A stretch of DNA of 64,000 nt from Sinorhizobium sp. B11 (GTDB lineage Bacteria; Pseudomonadota; Alphaproteobacteria; Rhizobiales; Rhizobiaceae): positions 1,240,001-1,304,000 of the forward strand of contig CP091034.1 of NCBI GenBank assembly GCA_039725955.1. Reading direction: 5' to 3'. The notes under the pieces were generated by a model. It made no database searches. It had not been told where the DNA came from and worked only from the letters and a program-made list of their open reading frames with translations. A program made the position numbers and the translations under genes. Below, in pieces: positions 11,877 through 21,203 of this stretch. Positions within the stretch are counted from its first letter, which is position 1, and each line of letters begins with the position of its first letter.

Positions 11877-13277
11877 TCAAACGTCTTCTTCCACACGCTG
11901 CAACGCCCCTTTCGAGCCGGCTATGCGCGCGACCAGATCCGGCAGGCTCTCGATCTCGCTCCAGCGGCCGCCGCTCTTGGGCAGTTCGGCGGAACCGGAT
12001 GGCAGCAGAGCAGCCGAAAAACCCAGCTTTTCGGCTTCTTTAAGGCGCTGGGCTGTTTGCGCAACCGGCCGGACGGCGCCCGACAGACTGACTTCGCCGA
12101 AATAGACGCAATCGGCCGGAAGGGCAATACCGGCCAGCGAGGAAACAAGTGCCGATGCGACGGCAAGATCGGCGGCAGGCTCGGAGATGCGGAATCCGCC
12201 GGCGATGTTGAGGTAGACGTCATGCTGGCCGAGGCGAACGCCGCAATGGGCCTCCAGAACCGCAAGGATCATCGACAGGCGAGCCGAGTCCCAGCCGACG
12301 ACCGCGCGCCGCGGCGTGCCTAGCGATGTCGGCGCCACCAGCGCCTGCACTTCGACGAGAACAGGCCGCGTGCCTTCCATGCCGGCAAAGACGGCGGCAC
12401 CCGGCGATTTCTCGTTGCGCTCGCCGAGGAAGAGTTCGGAGGGGTTGGCGACTTCGCGCAGTCCCTTGTCCGACATTTCGAAGACGCCGATTTCATCGGT
12501 CGGCCCGAAGCGGTTCTTGACCGTGCGCAGGATGCGATAGTGATGGCCGCGGTCACCCTCGAAATAGAGCACGGCATCGACCATGTGCTCGACCACGCGC
12601 GGGCCGGCGATCTGGCCGTCCTTGGTCACATGGCCGACGAGCACCATGGCCGCGCCCGTCTGCTTGGCAAAACGGATCATCGACTGCACGCCGGTGCGCA
12701 CCTGCGTCACCGTACCCGGCGCGGATTCGGCGAGTTCGCTCCAGAGCGTCTGGATGGAGTCGATGATGACGAGATCGGCGCGTTTGCCCTCGGCAAGTGT
12801 TGCCAGAATATCCTCGACATTGGTCTCTGCCGCCAGCATCACATCCGTGTCGGCCGCATTCAGCCGCTGGGCTCGCAGGCGCACCTGCGCCACCGCCTCT
12901 TCGCCCGAAACGTAGATGATCTTGTGCCCGCGCCGGGAAAGGGCGGCCGCCCCTTGCATGAGCAGCGTCGACTTGCCAATGCCGGGATCGCCGCCGACGA
13001 GCACGGCCGAACCGCGCACGAAGCCGCCGCCCGTGACGCGGTCGAGCTCGGAGATGCCTGTATGGATGCGCGGCGCTTCCTCGATCTCGCCGGACAGGGC
13101 GGTCAGCGCGACCGGTCGGCCCTTCTTCGGCGTCTTGGCCGGTCCGCCGCCGATGCCGCCCATCGGGTCTTCCTCGACGATGGTGTTCCACTCGCCGCAA
13201 TTGTCGCATTTGCCGGCCCAGCGGTTATGCACCGCACCGCAGCTCTGGCATATGAATTGTGTTCTGGCCTTGGCCAT
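11877..13277 (-). CDS. radA: DNA repair protein RadA
   Basis: 466 residues. RadA is a branch-migrating helicase-like ATPase that helps recombinational repair. In order: N-terminal zinc finger CQSCGAVHNRWAGKCDNC (residues about 9-26), Walker A GGDPGIGKST near 96, the RadA-specific KNRFG motif (VKNRFGPTDE) near 255, and a Lon-protease-like C-terminal domain. The start ATG at 13275-13277 is preceded in frame by TTG; I prefer the ATG. It probably leads the radA-cvpA-purF-SDR transcript. Confidence 0.95.
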   Translation of the reverse strand: MAKARTQFICQSCGAVHNRWAGKCDNCGEWNTIVEEDPMGGIGGGPAKTPKKGRPVALTALSGEIEEAPRIHTGISELDRVTGGGFVRGSAVLVGGDPGIGKSTLLMQGAAALSRRGHKIIYVSGEEAVAQVRLRAQRLNAADTDVMLAAETNVEDILATLAEGKRADLVIIDSIQTLWSELAESAPGTVTQVRTGVQSMIRFAKQTGAAMVLVGHVTKDGQIAGPRVVEHMVDAVLYFEGDRGHHYRILRTVKNRFGPTDEIGVFEMSDKGLREVANPSELFLGERNEKSPGAAVFAGMEGTRPVLVEVQALVAPTSLGTPRRAVVGWDSARLSMILAVLEAHCGVRLGQHDVYLNIAGGFRISEPAADLAVASALVSSLAGIALPADCVYFGEVSLSGAVRPVAQTAQRLKEAEKLGFSAALLPSGSAELPKSGGRWSEIESLPDLVARIAGSKGALQRVEEDV

Positions 13278-13418
13278 CAATGACTGCTTTCACGTAGAGC
13301 CGCCTGGGCGGCCGAATCGGTTTCGCCCTAGATAATGGCTTCCTGCACCGATCAAAACTAATGATTTTCCTATCAGCGGCCGGGCTGGCAGCATGGGCAG
13401 GCTCTCAAGGGATAGGCC

Positions 13419-14054
13419 ATGCTCGATTATTCGCTCGCTCACTGGATCGGTTTTTTGACTGCGGCGGTCCTTCTGAACATCTCGCCCGGTCCGGACATGG
13501 CCTTCATCCTCGGCCATACGATGAAGAGCGGCACGCGCGCCGGCTTCTCTGCCGTCTTCGGCATCTGGACAGGCGCCTGCATCCACGTGCTTCTTGCCGC
13601 TTTCGGCCTGTCGGCGATCCTTGCCGCCTCGGCAATCGCCTTCTCCACCGTCAAATGGGTGGGCGCGGTCTATCTCGTCTGGCTCGGTATCCAGGCGCTG
13701 CGCTCGAAAGGTGGGGGCGGCTTCGTGCGTGCAGCGGGCGAGACGCTCGGCTGGCGGCGCATCTATCGCCAGGGCGTACTGGTCTCGCTGCTCAATCCGA
13801 AAGTGGCGATCTTCTTCCTCGCTTTCCTGCCCCAATTCGTCGTGGAGGGCGCAGGCCCGGCATGGCTGCAACTTGCCGTTCACGGCGGCCTGATCATTGT
13901 GGTCGCCTTTTTCATCGAGCCGCCGCTGATCCTTGCGGGAGGGCGGCTTGCTGATCTCTTCAAGCGCAATGCCAGGATAGGCCTGTGGCTGGATCGCGGC
14001 CTTGGTGCGCTGTTCGTGGCGCTCGGCGTGCGCCTCGCGCTCACAACACGCTAA
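13419..14054 (+). CDS. LysE/RhtB-family amino-acid exporter
   Basis: 211 residues, typical LysE/RhtB translocator length with five to six membrane segments. The N-terminal motif LLNISPGPDMAFILGHTMKSG is the family signature. Such proteins export amino acids or related compounds such as homoserine lactones and threonine; the substrate here is unknown. The ATG at 13419 follows AAGGGATAGGCC. It lies on the plus strand between minus-strand alr and radA, ending 3 bp before the alr stop, so it interrupts what is otherwise a co-directional cluster. Confidence 0.88.
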   Translation: MLDYSLAHWIGFLTAAVLLNISPGPDMAFILGHTMKSGTRAGFSAVFGIWTGACIHVLLAAFGLSAILAASAIAFSTVKWVGAVYLVWLGIQALRSKGGGGFVRAAGETLGWRRIYRQGVLVSLLNPKVAIFFLAFLPQFVVEGAGPAWLQLAVHGGLIIVVAFFIEPPLILAGGRLADLFKRNARIGLWLDRGLGALFVALGVRLALTTR

Positions 14055-14057
14055 GGA

Positions 14058-15224
14058 CTATTCCTCGTCCATCTCGTACTTGCGCTCGTGGCGCAGGCCG
14101 ATGCTGGTCAGCATCTCGTAACCGATCGTACCGGCAGCCTTGGCCGCGTCGTCCACGAGCATGTTCTTGCCGAAGAGCTCGATATAGTCGCCGGCGCGAA
14201 CCGCATTTTCCGGGAGGTCGGTCACGTCGAAGATCGTCTGATCCATGGTGATGCGGCCGGCGACAGGTACCTTGTGACCGGCAATGAAGCCCTGTCCGCC
14301 CTGCGGCACTGCCTGGCGCAACGGCACGCCGCCGCTCGACTGGCTGCGCATGTAGCCGTCGGCATAACCCGCCGCAGCAACGGCGAGCCGGCTGTCGCGC
14401 GTCAGCTGCAGCGTCTGCCCGTAGCTGACGGATTCACCGGCCTTGACGGTACGGACCTGGATGATGCGCGCCTCGGCGGTCGCCACCGGACGCATCGTGT
14501 TCGCCATGCCGTTGACGGCCTGCCCGCCATAGAGCGCAATGCCCGGCCGGGTGAGATCGAAGTGATAGTCGCTGCCGAGCAGGATGCCGCCGGACGCCGC
14601 AAGACTTGAATCGATACCTTCATAGGCGGCGCTAACCTTGCGGAATGATTCAAGCTGCTGCCTGTTCATTGCCGAGGAATGATCGTCGCCGCAGGCAAGA
14701 TGGCTCATGACGAGAACGGGCGCAAAACTCGCCGGCCGCGATACATCGTCGGCAAGAGCGAGCGCTTCATCCAGCGTCAGTCCGAGACGGTTGAACCCGG
14801 TATCGACATGCAGGGCGCAAGGATAGTCGCCGTAATCTGCAAGCACCGCCATCCAGAATGCAAGCTGCTCTTCCGAGGAGATGATCGGCACCAGATCGTT
14901 TTCGAAGAAGCGCCGCTCGGTGCCTGGCCATATGCCTGCCAGCACGAAGATGCGTGCCTCAGGCGCAAACATGCGCAGCGTCACACCTTCATCGACGGTC
15001 GCCACGAAGAAATCCCGCGCGCCGGCAAGATAGAGCGCTTCGCCGGCATCCTCGATCCCCATTCCATAGGCATCCGCCTTGACGACGGCGGCCGTGCGCG
15101 CCTTTCCGGAGCGGCGCGCCATATCCCGCCAATTGTCGGCCAGCGCCGTCAGATCGACGGTCAGCCGCAGGCCGGCGGAGGCGAAAAGGTCCTCGTCTTC
15201 GAAGGGGATGGAAAAATCTGTCAT
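14058..15224 (-). CDS. alr: Alanine racemase
   Basis: 388 residues. It interconverts L- and D-alanine for peptidoglycan, with PLP as cofactor. The PLP lysine sits in AAVVKADAYGMG near residue 45, and the opposing catalytic tyrosine in SVSYGQTLQL near residue 260; the fold is a TIM barrel followed by a C-terminal beta domain. Two starts are possible: ATG at 15224 (MTDFSIPFED) and GTG at 15236. Neither has a clear ribosome site; I give the ATG. Confidence 0.93.
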   Translation of the reverse strand: MTDFSIPFEDEDLFASAGLRLTVDLTALADNWRDMARRSGKARTAAVVKADAYGMGIEDAGEALYLAGARDFFVATVDEGVTLRMFAPEARIFVLAGIWPGTERRFFENDLVPIISSEEQLAFWMAVLADYGDYPCALHVDTGFNRLGLTLDEALALADDVSRPASFAPVLVMSHLACGDDHSSAMNRQQLESFRKVSAAYEGIDSSLAASGGILLGSDYHFDLTRPGIALYGGQAVNGMANTMRPVATAEARIIQVRTVKAGESVSYGQTLQLTRDSRLAVAAAGYADGYMRSQSSGGVPLRQAVPQGGQGFIAGHKVPVAGRITMDQTIFDVTDLPENAVRAGDYIELFGKNMLVDDAAKAAGTIGYEMLTSIGLRHERKYEMDEE

Positions 15225-15376
15225 GAATCGCCGCACTGAAAGGAAAAGGAAAATGCTGCCAATACTCTAGAGACCATTGTGGCAAAGAGAAAGCACGCGC
15301 AGTCACATAGCAGCCTTTCCCACATGCGATCACTTTTGTTCAAGACGGACGGCCCGGCGCGCGCTAGTCTGGCCGG

Positions 15377-16234
15377 ATGCAGAACGTATCGCAAAAAGAG
15401 GCGGCAGATGCCATGCCGCTTGCCAAGGTGGAATCGGCCCGCTTCTGGCGGGATAGCCGTTTTCGCGACATGGAGTGCCTGAGCGCCAGTTTTCTCACGC
15501 ATGAATACGCGCCGCACGCCCACGATACATTCAGCATCGGCGCGATTGAAAGCGGCAGCCAGATCGCGACACTGAGCGGAAGGCGGGAAGAAACCGGACC
15601 AGGAGACCTCTATCTGATCGATCCCGGTGTCGTGCACGACGGCGCTCCGGGCGGTGAGGGATATCGCTACCGTATGATCTACCCGGATACGAAACTGTTC
15701 ATCGATATTCTGGAGGATGTCTCCGGCAAGGCGTTCAACGCGACGCCGTCCTTTGCCAGGGCACTGCCGCGCGATCCGCAGTTTGCCAGAGCCTTCCACA
15801 CCGCGCACCGCACGCTTGAAAGCGGCGCCGGTGCGCTGGAATCCGATGAAAGCATGTTCTCGGTGCTGGCGGCGATCTTCGCGCGTTATGGCAGCACGAT
15901 CGTCTTGCCGGTCGATACCAAGGAGCGGAGCGCTGTCGCCCGCGCTCGCGATTACCTGATCGAGAATTTCGACAGCGATGTCGGCCTCGAGGAGCTGGCG
16001 ACGGTGGCGGGCCTCAGCCGCGCCCATCTGATCCGCGCCTTCCGAAGGGAATATCACATTACCCCGCACGCCTTCCTGACCGACCGGCGTGTCCTTGTCG
16101 CCCGGCGCCTGCTGAGGGAAGGCCGCATGCCGGCCGATGTCGCGGTCCAATGCGGCTTTGCCGATCAGGCGCATTTCACGCGCCATTTCAAATCCCGCAC
16201 CGGGGTGACCCCCGGCCAGTTTCGAGTCGGTTGA
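15377..16234 (+). CDS. AraC-family transcriptional regulator with cupin sensor
   Basis: 285 residues. The N-terminal half is an AraC-type cupin ligand domain (HEYAPHAHDTFSIGAIESGS, then GDLYLIDPGVVHDGAP). The C-terminal half holds the two helix-turn-helix units: VGLEELATVAGLSRAHLIRA and PADVAVQCGFADQAHFTRHF, ending in the family's GVTPGQFR. It is followed 69 bp later by azlC-azlD in the same direction, so it most likely controls these exporter genes in response to an amino acid or related effector. That link is inferred from position. Confidence 0.9.
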   Translation: MQNVSQKEAADAMPLAKVESARFWRDSRFRDMECLSASFLTHEYAPHAHDTFSIGAIESGSQIATLSGRREETGPGDLYLIDPGVVHDGAPGGEGYRYRMIYPDTKLFIDILEDVSGKAFNATPSFARALPRDPQFARAFHTAHRTLESGAGALESDESMFSVLAAIFARYGSTIVLPVDTKERSAVARARDYLIENFDSDVGLEELATVAGLSRAHLIRAFRREYHITPHAFLTDRRVLVARRLLREGRMPADVAVQCGFADQAHFTRHFKSRTGVTPGQFRVG

Positions 16235-16303
16235 TCACTTTCGTTCAATACAGCACGCGACTGTCTCGGCTAGCTCTCCGCCATCTTGATGTGGAGGTTG
16301 CCA

Positions 16304-17023
16304 ATGTTGCAACAGACCGGGCCAGCCGGCAAAAATCCTGTCCGCGAATTCCTGGGCGGAATGCGTGCCATTTTCCCGTTGATCGTCGCTGTACTGCCGA
16401 TCGGCCTCGTCTTCGGCGCGGTCTCGGCTACCAAGGGGCTTTCGGCCCTGGAAACGACGCTGATGAGCGCGCTTGTCTTTGCCGGCGGCTCGCAGTTCGT
16501 GGCGATGGATATCTGGGCGCATCCGGCGAGCTGGATCGGCGTCGGCTTTGCGGCCCTGCTCGTCAATATCCGCCACGTGCTGATGGGCGCCTCGATCGGC
16601 ACGAAGATGCAGTGCTTCTCCGGTATCAAACGCTATATCGCCATGCTGTTCCTCGCCGATGAGCTCTGGGCCATGGCGGAATTCCGCGCCGGGACGACAC
16701 GGCTCACACCCGCCTGGTATGCCGGCATCGTTACGCCCTTCTACCTGACCTGGGTCGGCTCGTCGCTTGCAGGTGCACTGCTCGGCGCCTTTCTCGGCGA
16801 TCCCGCCGTCATCGGTCTCGACTTCGCCTTTCCGGCCGTCTTCATCGTGCTGGTCATGGGCTTCTGGAAGGGGCGGGAAACCGGTGCCGTTCTCGCGGCA
16901 AGCGGGATTGCGGCCGTCGCCGTCCATCATTTCGTGCCAGGCGTCTGGTACATCGCAGCCGGCGCGCTGGCGGGGCTGGCCATGGCTCTCTGGAGAGGCA
17001 GGGCGCGGGAGCAGGCGGCATGA
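16304..17023 (+). CDS. azlC: AzlC-family branched-chain amino-acid exporter, large subunit
   Basis: 239 residues, about six to seven membrane segments. The typical AzlC stretch MRAIFPLIVAVLPIGLVFGA is near residue 20, followed by LVFAGGSQFVAMD and the LVNIRHVLMGAS motif. With AzlD it forms a two-component exporter first linked to azaleucine resistance and branched-chain amino-acid efflux. The ATG at 16304 has GGAGG at 16293-16297, six bases away, which decides it over the TTG/ATG codons slightly upstream. It overlaps azlD by ATGA. Confidence 0.9.
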   Translation: MLQQTGPAGKNPVREFLGGMRAIFPLIVAVLPIGLVFGAVSATKGLSALETTLMSALVFAGGSQFVAMDIWAHPASWIGVGFAALLVNIRHVLMGASIGTKMQCFSGIKRYIAMLFLADELWAMAEFRAGTTRLTPAWYAGIVTPFYLTWVGSSLAGALLGAFLGDPAVIGLDFAFPAVFIVLVMGFWKGRETGAVLAASGIAAVAVHHFVPGVWYIAAGALAGLAMALWRGRAREQAA

Positions 17024-17322
17024 CGCTCGATCCCAACACTCTGCTTGCCATCCTTGCCATGGCTGCCGCCACGATCTTCACCCGCATCAGTGGTCTCGTA
17101 TTGATCCGCTACGTCGAGATCAACGAGAACAGGAGAGCGGCAATCGAAGCCATTCCGCCGGCAGTGCTGATGGCCGTCATTGCCCCAACCGCATTTGCGA
17201 CCGGTTGGGCGGAGACGCTGGCCTGTGTGGCGACCGCAGTCGCCGCGAGCCGCCTGCCAATGCTGGCAAGCGTCGTTGTCGGTGTGGCAACGGCAGCGCT
17301 TCTTCGTGCTGCAGGGCTCTGA
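17020..17322 (+). CDS. azlD: AzlD-family exporter, small subunit
   Basis: 100 residues with three to four membrane segments, the AzlD size. It starts on the last codon of azlC (ATGA at 17020-17023), so the two subunits are made together. Its 3' end is followed by a diverged repeat and by the dnaB stop region, convergent. Confidence 0.88.
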   Translation: MTLDPNTLLAILAMAAATIFTRISGLVLIRYVEINENRRAAIEAIPPAVLMAVIAPTAFATGWAETLACVATAVAASRLPMLASVVVGVATAALLRAAGL

Positions 17323-17384
17323 AGCAAATCAGCAAAATTGCGCGGCGGTTTTGCGCCCTGAGGAATTGACGCGCGAAACCCGCG
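17323..17384. repeat. Diverged partial intergenic repeat (RIME-like), copy D
   Basis: Between the convergent azlD and dnaB genes. AGCAAATCAGCAAAATTGCG followed by CGGCGGTTTTGCG and GAGGAATTGACGCG aligns, with differences, to the first half of the copy at 29761-29863. The family match is by eye and is the weakest of the four. Confidence 0.4.
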
Positions 17385-17388
17385 TCAA
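17366..17388. terminator. Hairpin overlapping the dnaB stop codon
   Basis: Perfect 8-bp stem TTGACGCG (17366-17373) and CGCGTCAA (17381-17388) with a 7-base loop. The dnaB stop (17385-17387 on the minus strand) lies inside one arm. It can act on transcripts from either side (azlD or dnaB), but no run of U follows directly. Confidence 0.5.
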
Positions 17389-18887
17389 TGTTCCTCGTAT
17401 TGGGTAAAGGACGGATCGGCGAGATCGGCGAAGCGCGTGAATTCCGACTGGAAGGCGAGCTTCACCGTGCCGGTCGGTCCGTGACGTTGCTTGGCGATGA
17501 TGACATCGGCCGTGCCCTTCACCTTGTCGAACAGCGCTTCCCATTCCGGATATTTCGGGTCGTGGATATCGCGCGGTTCCATGTTCTTGACGTAATATTC
17601 CTCGCGGAACACGAAGAGCACGACGTCGGCGTCCTGCTCGATCGAGCCGGATTCACGAAGGTCGGAAAGCTGCGGGCGCTTGTCTTCGCGGCTTTCGACG
17701 GCACGCGAGAGCTGCGACAGCGCGATGATCGGCACGTTCAGTTCCTTGCCGAGCGCCTTGAGACCGGTCGTGATCTGGGTGATTTCCTGCACGCGGTTCT
17801 CGTTCGACTTGCCGGAGCCGGTCATCAGCTGCACGTAGTCGACGACGAGCACGTCGAGACCGCGCTGGCGCTTGAGACGGCGGGCACGCGCCGAAAGCTG
17901 GGCGATCGAGATACCACCGGTCTGGTCGATGAACAGCGGCACTTTCTGCATCATCATCGAGCAGGCGACGAGCTTTTCGAAATCGGCATCGTTGATGTCG
18001 CCGCGGCGGATCTTCGAGGAGGAGACTTCCGTCTGCTCGGAGATGATACGGGTGGCGAGCTGTTCGGACGACATTTCGAGCGAATAGAAGCCGACGACGC
18101 CACCATTCTTCGCCTTCATGCTGCCGTCGGACTGCACTTCGCCTTCGTAGGCGGCCGCGATGTTATAGGCGATGTTGGTCGCAAGCGAGGTCTTGCCCAT
18201 ACCCGGACGACCGGCGAGCACGATCAAGTCCGAGCGCTGCAACCCGCCCATCTTGGAATCGAGCGAGTGGATGCCGGTGGAAATGCCGGAGAGGCCGCCG
18301 TCACGTTCCTTGGCGACAGCCGCCATATCGATCGCGAGCGCCACGGCATCGTTGAAGGCCTGGAAGCCGCCGTCATAACGACCGTTTTCGGCAAGCTCGA
18401 ACAGGCGGCGCTCGGTATCTTCGATCTGCGCCTGCGGCGGCATGTCGAGCGGCGCGTCATAGGCGATGTTGACGACATCCTCGCCGATGGTGATCAGCGC
18501 ACGGCGGATCGCCAGATCGTAGATTGCTCTTCCGTAGTCCTCGGCATTGATGATCGTCACAGCACCCGTGACGAGGCTGGCGAGATATTGCGAGACGGTG
18601 ATGTCGCCGACCTTTTCGTCGGCCGGCAGGAAGGTCTTGACCGTCACCGGGTTGGCGATCTTGCCCATGCGGATGATGTCGCCGGCGACCTCGAAGATCT
18701 TCCGGTGCAGCGGCTCATAGAGGTGCGTGGGCTTCAGGAAGTCGGACACCCGGTAATAGGCGTCGTTGTTCATCAGGATGGCGCCGAGCAGCGCCTGTTC
18801 GGCCTCGATGTTGTTCGGCGCTTCGCGATAGTGCTGCTCTGCGGGAGCAACGGCGGCAATCTTTCGTGCAGCTTCGTTCATCGTCAT
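17385..18887 (-). CDS. dnaB: Replicative DNA helicase DnaB
   Basis: About 500 residues, no intein. It is the hexameric fork helicase. The N-terminal primase-interacting domain begins PNNIEAEQALLGAILMNNDA; the RecA-like motor domain has Walker A GRPGMGKTSLATNIA near residue 217 and Walker B VLVVDYVQLM. The start could be MTMNEAARK (18887) or MNEAARK (18881); a TTG at 18905 is also in frame. I use 18887. It lies downstream of rplI, a pairing seen in many bacteria, with a terminator and about 330 bp between them. Confidence 0.96.
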   Translation of the reverse strand: MTMNEAARKIAAVAPAEQHYREAPNNIEAEQALLGAILMNNDAYYRVSDFLKPTHLYEPLHRKIFEVAGDIIRMGKIANPVTVKTFLPADEKVGDITVSQYLASLVTGAVTIINAEDYGRAIYDLAIRRALITIGEDVVNIAYDAPLDMPPQAQIEDTERRLFELAENGRYDGGFQAFNDAVALAIDMAAVAKERDGGLSGISTGIHSLDSKMGGLQRSDLIVLAGRPGMGKTSLATNIAYNIAAAYEGEVQSDGSMKAKNGGVVGFYSLEMSSEQLATRIISEQTEVSSSKIRRGDINDADFEKLVACSMMMQKVPLFIDQTGGISIAQLSARARRLKRQRGLDVLVVDYVQLMTGSGKSNENRVQEITQITTGLKALGKELNVPIIALSQLSRAVESREDKRPQLSDLRESGSIEQDADVVLFVFREEYYVKNMEPRDIHDPKYPEWEALFDKVKGTADVIIAKQRHGPTGTVKLAFQSEFTRFADLADPSFTQYEEH

Positions 18888-19216
18888 CCGTACTGTCTTT
18901 TCCAAAACCCGGATTTGCAGGGCGGACCGAATAAAATCAAGTGCCGCGCGGCAACTACTTTCAGCTCGCCGTCAAATCGGCGGCGCTGTGCACGTTGTTC
19001 GATTTCTCCACAGTCGGCGGAACGCTTGAGGAGAAATATCCTGACTGTCACTTGCGGGACACGGTGCCCGCAGCGACTCACTTCGTCATTCCAGCATTCT
19101 GTTATTTTAGCGCCCTCGATTGGAGGACGCAGCAAAAAAGCCTGCCGGCTGGAAAAGCTCCAACAACAAAAAAGCCCGGCGCGAGCCGGGCTTTTCGTTC
19201 TGCCTGAAGACAGAAA
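18888..19216. other. Intergenic region between rplI and dnaB
   Basis: About 330 bp that probably holds the dnaB promoter and the rplI terminator (19168-19196). Sequence around 19090-19110 (minus strand) is rich in A and T and is the likely promoter zone, but I cannot name the hexamers with confidence. No gene seen. Confidence 0.4.
19168..19196 (-). terminator. Intrinsic terminator of the rpsF-rplI operon
   Basis: Stem GCCCGGC (19174-19180) and GCCGGGC (19185-19191), with flanking A and T runs that extend it to about eleven pairs; loop GCGA. On the minus strand a run of six T follows the stem. It lies 20 bp after the rplI stop. Confidence 0.88.
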
Positions 19217-19795
19217 TTATGCTTCGTCTTCGTCGAGGCCGTCGGCTTCCGGATCGAAGAAGTCTTCCGGACGCAGTGCGTCTTCGTCAACGCCGTAGAT
19301 GGCGTCGACAGAGGTGAGTTCTTCACCCTTGGACTGGCGTTCGGCTTCTTCAGCGGAACGGGCAACGTTCAGCTCGACGTTGATCTCAACTTCAGCATGG
19401 AGCTGCAGCTCGACCTTGTGCAGGCCGATGGCCTTGATCGGCGTGTTGAGGTGAACCTGGTTGCGGGCGATGTTGAAGCCTTCGGCAGCCAGAATGTCGA
19501 CGACGTCGCGGGCAGCGACGGAGCCGTAGAGCTGGCCGGTTTCGCCGGCAGAGCGTACGACGATGAAGGACTTGCCGTCGAGAACGTCGGCAACTTTCTG
19601 GGCTTCGGACTTGCGCTCGAGGTTACGGGCTTCGAGCGTTGCACGCTCGGATTCGAAGCGGGCCTTGTTGGCAGCGTTGGCGCGCAGTGCCTTGCCGAGC
19701 GGCAGGAGGTAGTTGCGTGCAAAGCCGTCACGAACCTTTACGGTTTCGCCCATCTGGCCGAGCTTGGAGATGCGTTCGAGAAGAATGACGTCCAT
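19217..19795 (-). CDS. rplI: 50S ribosomal protein L9
   Basis: 192 residues. The N-terminal domain [20 protein letters not shown] and [13 protein letters not shown] (about residues 24-36) is the L9 signature, followed by the long connecting helix and the C-terminal domain. It is some 40 residues longer than the enterobacterial protein, by an acidic tail (ending [10 protein letters not shown]); rhizobial L9 proteins commonly have this. It follows the DUF2232 gene by 20 bp. Confidence 0.96.
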   Translation of the reverse strand: MDVILLERISKLGQMGETVKVRDGFARNYLLPLGKALRANAANKARFESERATLEARNLERKSEAQKVADVLDGKSFIVVRSAGETGQLYGSVAARDVVDILAAEGFNIARNQVHLNTPIKAIGLHKVELQLHAEVEINVELNVARSAEEAERQSKGEELTSVDAIYGVDEDALRPEDFFDPEADGLDEDEA

Positions 19796-19815
19796 GGTGT
19801 TTTCCTTTCTTGTTC

Positions 19816-20814
19816 TCAGATTTCGGTATCGGTTTGTTTGGGGGCATCAGCATCCTTGGTCGGGGTCAGGGCGATCGCCTTGCGGGTATCGGCAAGACCG
19901 AGCACGAGGATGAAAAGAGCTGGCAGCATCATGGTGGATGCCAGGTAGCAGAGAATGAGGGCCGGCAAGCGCCAGTCCTTGCCGCGCGTGCGGAAGTGCA
20001 GCGCGGCGAAGCCGGACATCAGGAAGCCGGCGCCGAAGGCTCCGACGACCGTGGCGCCGATCATCGCCGGAATTCCGCCCATGAAGGTGGCGGCAAGACC
20101 GGCGAGGAAGATGAAGATCGAATTCCGGTTCATGCGCAGTGACGAGGGGATATCCTCGCGCGGGCGCAGGCCCTTGCCGGAAGCGGTGACGATGCGCGTC
20201 GCGATGTAATAGGCGGCAAACAGCATCACGACCCAGATGGCGCCCTGCAGCGCAGGCAGCATCAGCACGACGAGCGACTTGGTCTGCGCGGTCGCGACCG
20301 GGTCCGGAACGAAAGTCGGCTGCTGCTCCTGCAGCGAGGCCATCAGCATGTCGACCATCTGGTCGGTAATCTCAGGCCCGTAACCTATCATGATGCCGGT
20401 AACGATAACGGCGATCGTGACCAGGCCACAGAGATGCAGAAGGATATCGGACAGCGGATACCAGGCAAGCAGATGGTCGGGGCCGCCGAGTTCGGATGCC
20501 GGGCGCGCAAGATTGGCAAGATGGCTCAACCAGCCGGCCGGCAGCAGCGTCACCATCGTCATGACGAGCGCGAAGGACGGCGAAATGGCAATTGCACCGA
20601 GCACGGCTGCGGTGACAACGGCGGAAATGGCAGCGAGGTTGCCCCAGCCGAGACCAACGAGCAGGATGGGAAGTGCGGAAGCGGCATAGAGCACGGCACT
20701 GAACGACGGCTGCATGCTCGCGCCAAGCACCAGCAAGGCGGCGGTTAATCCGGCGAGTGCGCCGATCGCAAGCGTTTTCGGGTTCAGTTTCGTCACTTCG
20801 CTGTCCTGCTTCAT
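19816..20814 (-). CDS. DUF2232 (YybS-like) membrane protein
   Basis: 332 residues with about eight membrane segments, first at residues 13-33 ([20 protein letters not shown]). It matches the DUF2232 / YybS family, whose function is unknown. The same kind of gene sits near rplI and the replicative helicase in Bacillus, so the association with this ribosomal/replication cluster is ancient. ATG at 20814 is preceded by an in-frame TTG at 20817; the ATG is preferred. No good ribosome site is visible. Confidence 0.8.
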   Translation of the reverse strand: MKQDSEVTKLNPKTLAIGALAGLTAALLVLGASMQPSFSAVLYAASALPILLVGLGWGNLAAISAVVTAAVLGAIAISPSFALVMTMVTLLPAGWLSHLANLARPASELGGPDHLLAWYPLSDILLHLCGLVTIAVIVTGIMIGYGPEITDQMVDMLMASLQEQQPTFVPDPVATAQTKSLVVLMLPALQGAIWVVMLFAAYYIATRIVTASGKGLRPREDIPSSLRMNRNSIFIFLAGLAATFMGGIPAMIGATVVGAFGAGFLMSGFAALHFRTRGKDWRLPALILCYLASTMMLPALFILVLGLADTRKAIALTPTKDADAPKQTDTEI

Positions 20815-20903
20815 CAAGCAGTTAGAGGATTTCCCTGAATCGATCCGGGAGATGCCTCAACATGGGTTTTAAGGTTCCGATCCGCGCCCATCGCGGAAGG
20901 GAG

Positions 20904-20933
20904 GAAGCCCCGGATCCGAAGATCCGGGGCTTC
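20904..20933 (-). terminator. Strong 13-bp hairpin after rpsR
   Basis: Perfect stem GAAGCCCCGGATC (20904-20916) and GATCCGGGGCTTC (20921-20933), tetraloop CGAA on the plus strand (TTCG on the minus strand, a very stable UUCG loop). It starts 10 bp after the rpsR stop and is not followed by a U run, so it is more likely an attenuator or RNase barrier that keeps rpsF-rpsR levels above those of DUF2232 than a simple terminator. Confidence 0.75.
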
Positions 20934-20942
20934 GAAAGTCAA

Positions 20943-21191
20943 TTAGGCGACGACGTACGGCAGCAGGCCGAGGAAGCGTGCACGCTTGATCGCCTGGGCG
21001 AGTTCGCGCTGCTTCTTCTGGGAAACGGCCGTGATGCGGGACGGAACGATCTTGCCGCGCTCGGAAATGTAGCGCTGCAGGAGGCGGACGTCCTTGTAGT
21101 CGATGCGCGGAGCGTTTGCACCGGAGAACGGGCAGGTCTTGCGACGACGATGGAACGGACGACGGACCGGAGCGGAGGAAGATTCAGACAT
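20943..21191 (-). CDS. rpsR: 30S ribosomal protein S18
   Basis: 82 residues. Basic N-terminus [15 protein letters not shown] and the S18 core [20 protein letters not shown] are intact. It binds S6 on the 30S platform. The ATG follows GGAGAAATAAGA and lies 12 bp after rpsF. Confidence 0.97.
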   Translation of the reverse strand: MSESSSAPVRRPFHRRRKTCPFSGANAPRIDYKDVRLLQRYISERGKIVPSRITAVSQKKQRELAQAIKRARFLGLLPYVVA

Positions 21192-21203
21192 TCTTATTTC
21201 TCC

